From Whitmania pigra (taxonomy: Eukaryota > Annelida > Clitellata > Hirudinida > Haemopidae), in the NCBI GenBank assembly GCA_021613335.1, contig JAJTWR010000359.1:105001-169000 (forward strand): 64,000 nt of DNA, read 5' to 3'. Made by a program: the position numbers and the translations under genes. Under the pieces are notes generated by a model. It had not been told where the DNA came from. It searched no databases and saw nothing but the letters and a program-made list of their open reading frames with translations. Positions 63,201-64,000 of the stretch are shown here, piece after piece (the first letter of the stretch is position 1; the number at the start of each line of letters is the position of its first letter).

Positions 63201-64000
63201 GTCTTCTATTTACTAGAGAAATAACTCTTTTGAGTAAGTCAAGCATCACTTATATTAACATTATGTATTTTTACCTATGGCCTGATTGTTAATTAATTGA
63301 ATTAATCGTAATTTATTAATTAATTGTTAAATTGTTTACAATTTAACAACATTATATGAAATAATTATTGCCATGCTTGCAGGTCCAGCAACTGATCATC
63401 TGCCATTATTCACTGATGGAAATGAACTTTATCAAATTCAAAATCACAGAGAAGTTTGTTTGAAATTGGTTGCAAACTTTTAAGATAACATTTGTACCTT
63501 TTTTTTATTAATTTTATGTTTAGGTGGAAAATTATGAAGTGTTTAGAGTTGAATTGGGTAAGGATGGTACACCGTTGGACAGCATGGGGCTTCAACTTAA
63601 ACTTTCCCAAAAAAAATTATTTTCATTTGGTGGTTCTTCCTATGACAAGCAAGAAGCAGTTCATGAAATTGGTAAGACAAAAGTTTTTTACTTGTCACTT
63701 ATTTTAACTGGTTCTCTTTATAAGTGGATTGAAGATGTGATTTTTGAATTTTTTTCTTTGTTTTCTTTATTTAAAATGTATTGAATTTTTTTCAAATTGT
63801 TTTTTTTTTGCCTGCAGGTTGTGATAATGATGAGGAGATTTGCAGTGTGACCTCCTGCAAAGACTTTGGACTGCTGAGGCTGACATCTGGCCGAGTGATG
63901 TATAAAGGTCGTGGGGTTATGATGGGATTGAAGGGAAGCACCTTTGCTTCTAATTGGACTGACCTCCCAATCATAAAATCACCCAAAATAATGCAAATGT
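60300..64000 (+). CDS. MYCBP2: MYCBP2/highwire/rpm-1 (PHR) E3 ligase, N-terminal exons
   Basis: Giant neuronal PHR ubiquitin ligase that controls synapse and axon development; only the first 519 codons are in the window. Eleven plus-strand exons join in phase: 60300-60427, 60517-60562, 60627-60839, 61168-61325, 61424-61616, 62068-62325, 63007-63072, 63140-63233, 63383-63453, 63524-63671 and 63818-past 64000. Diagnostic blocks match the vertebrate MYCBP2 N terminus: EIPKNPSKFSVYASIRQ, IYELIRETHLTHPNLCSKSL, LFNVLQSQQPESLKNEPIDI, LISLVVAFGDPGKILAALSA, LPLILSALHKSVYAILIGRL, KRALFKVGSGFQST and SNWTDLPIIKSPKI. The last starts the RCC1-like region. A 46-base second exon encodes the Lys/Arg-rich patch (NKSRKRNEKKGKDNK). 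An in-frame stop upstream of ATG 60300 supports that start. The RING, PHR and Myc-binding domains lie beyond the window. Confidence 0.9.

Overview
This is an AT-rich, intron-rich animal nuclear window. The genes are split by short GT-AG introns. The gene set includes a Wnt5-type ligand, a mitochondrial glutaminase with ankyrin repeats, a cilium transition-zone protein and an Mycbp2/Highwire-type gene, which points to a metazoan, probably an invertebrate. Long AAT/ATG trinucleotide arrays and many hAT, Tigger and LTR elements fill the spaces. I cannot place the phylum from the sequence alone.

Layout, left to right. 1-9.6 kb: glutaminase (minus, 5' end not found), a pair of inverted-repeat copies with AAT arrays, a decayed hAT transposase, and an unrecognised gene seen as two exons (minus). 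9.6-11 kb: Wnt5-like C-terminal exons (minus). 11.3-22.5 kb: gene-poor, with a 385-bp AAT array, an RT-element remnant, two minisatellites and a complete short hAT. 22.5-33 kb is the densest housekeeping block: KRTCAP2 (oligosaccharyltransferase subunit, minus), an AFG2/SPATA5-like tandem AAA ATPase (14 exons, minus) and, divergently, HACD (3-hydroxyacyl-CoA dehydratase, 7 exons, plus). 33-50 kb is a transposon graveyard. In it an LTR retroelement with identical LTRs sits inside a Tol2-like hAT fragment, which sits inside another hAT; a hypothetical 271-residue ORF and two small secretory-type ORFs also lie here. 50-57 kb: DNAJA3/Tid1 (12 exons, plus, with a possible alternative last exon) and TMEM237 (minus). 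57.4-60 kb: inverted mariner-like ends around a 1.1-kb compound microsatellite, and a 228-bp tandem duplication. 60.3-64 kb: first eleven exons of an MYCBP2/highwire/rpm-1 homologue, running off the right edge.

The protein-coding genes are functionally unrelated and are not an operon or cluster. Exon models were joined by eye with GT-AG sites. For GLS, KRTCAP2, AFG2, HACD, DNAJA3, TMEM237 and MYCBP2 every stated exon joins in phase, which is strong internal support. The most interesting items are: the tiny LTR element whose single SAP-motif ORF is split by one stop codon that aligns with a Glu codon in an internal repeat; the AFG2-like protein with a degenerate first ATPase domain and an added zinc-finger-like N terminus; an acidic microsatellite-encoded run inside the Wnt; and the in-phase alternative final exon of DNAJA3.
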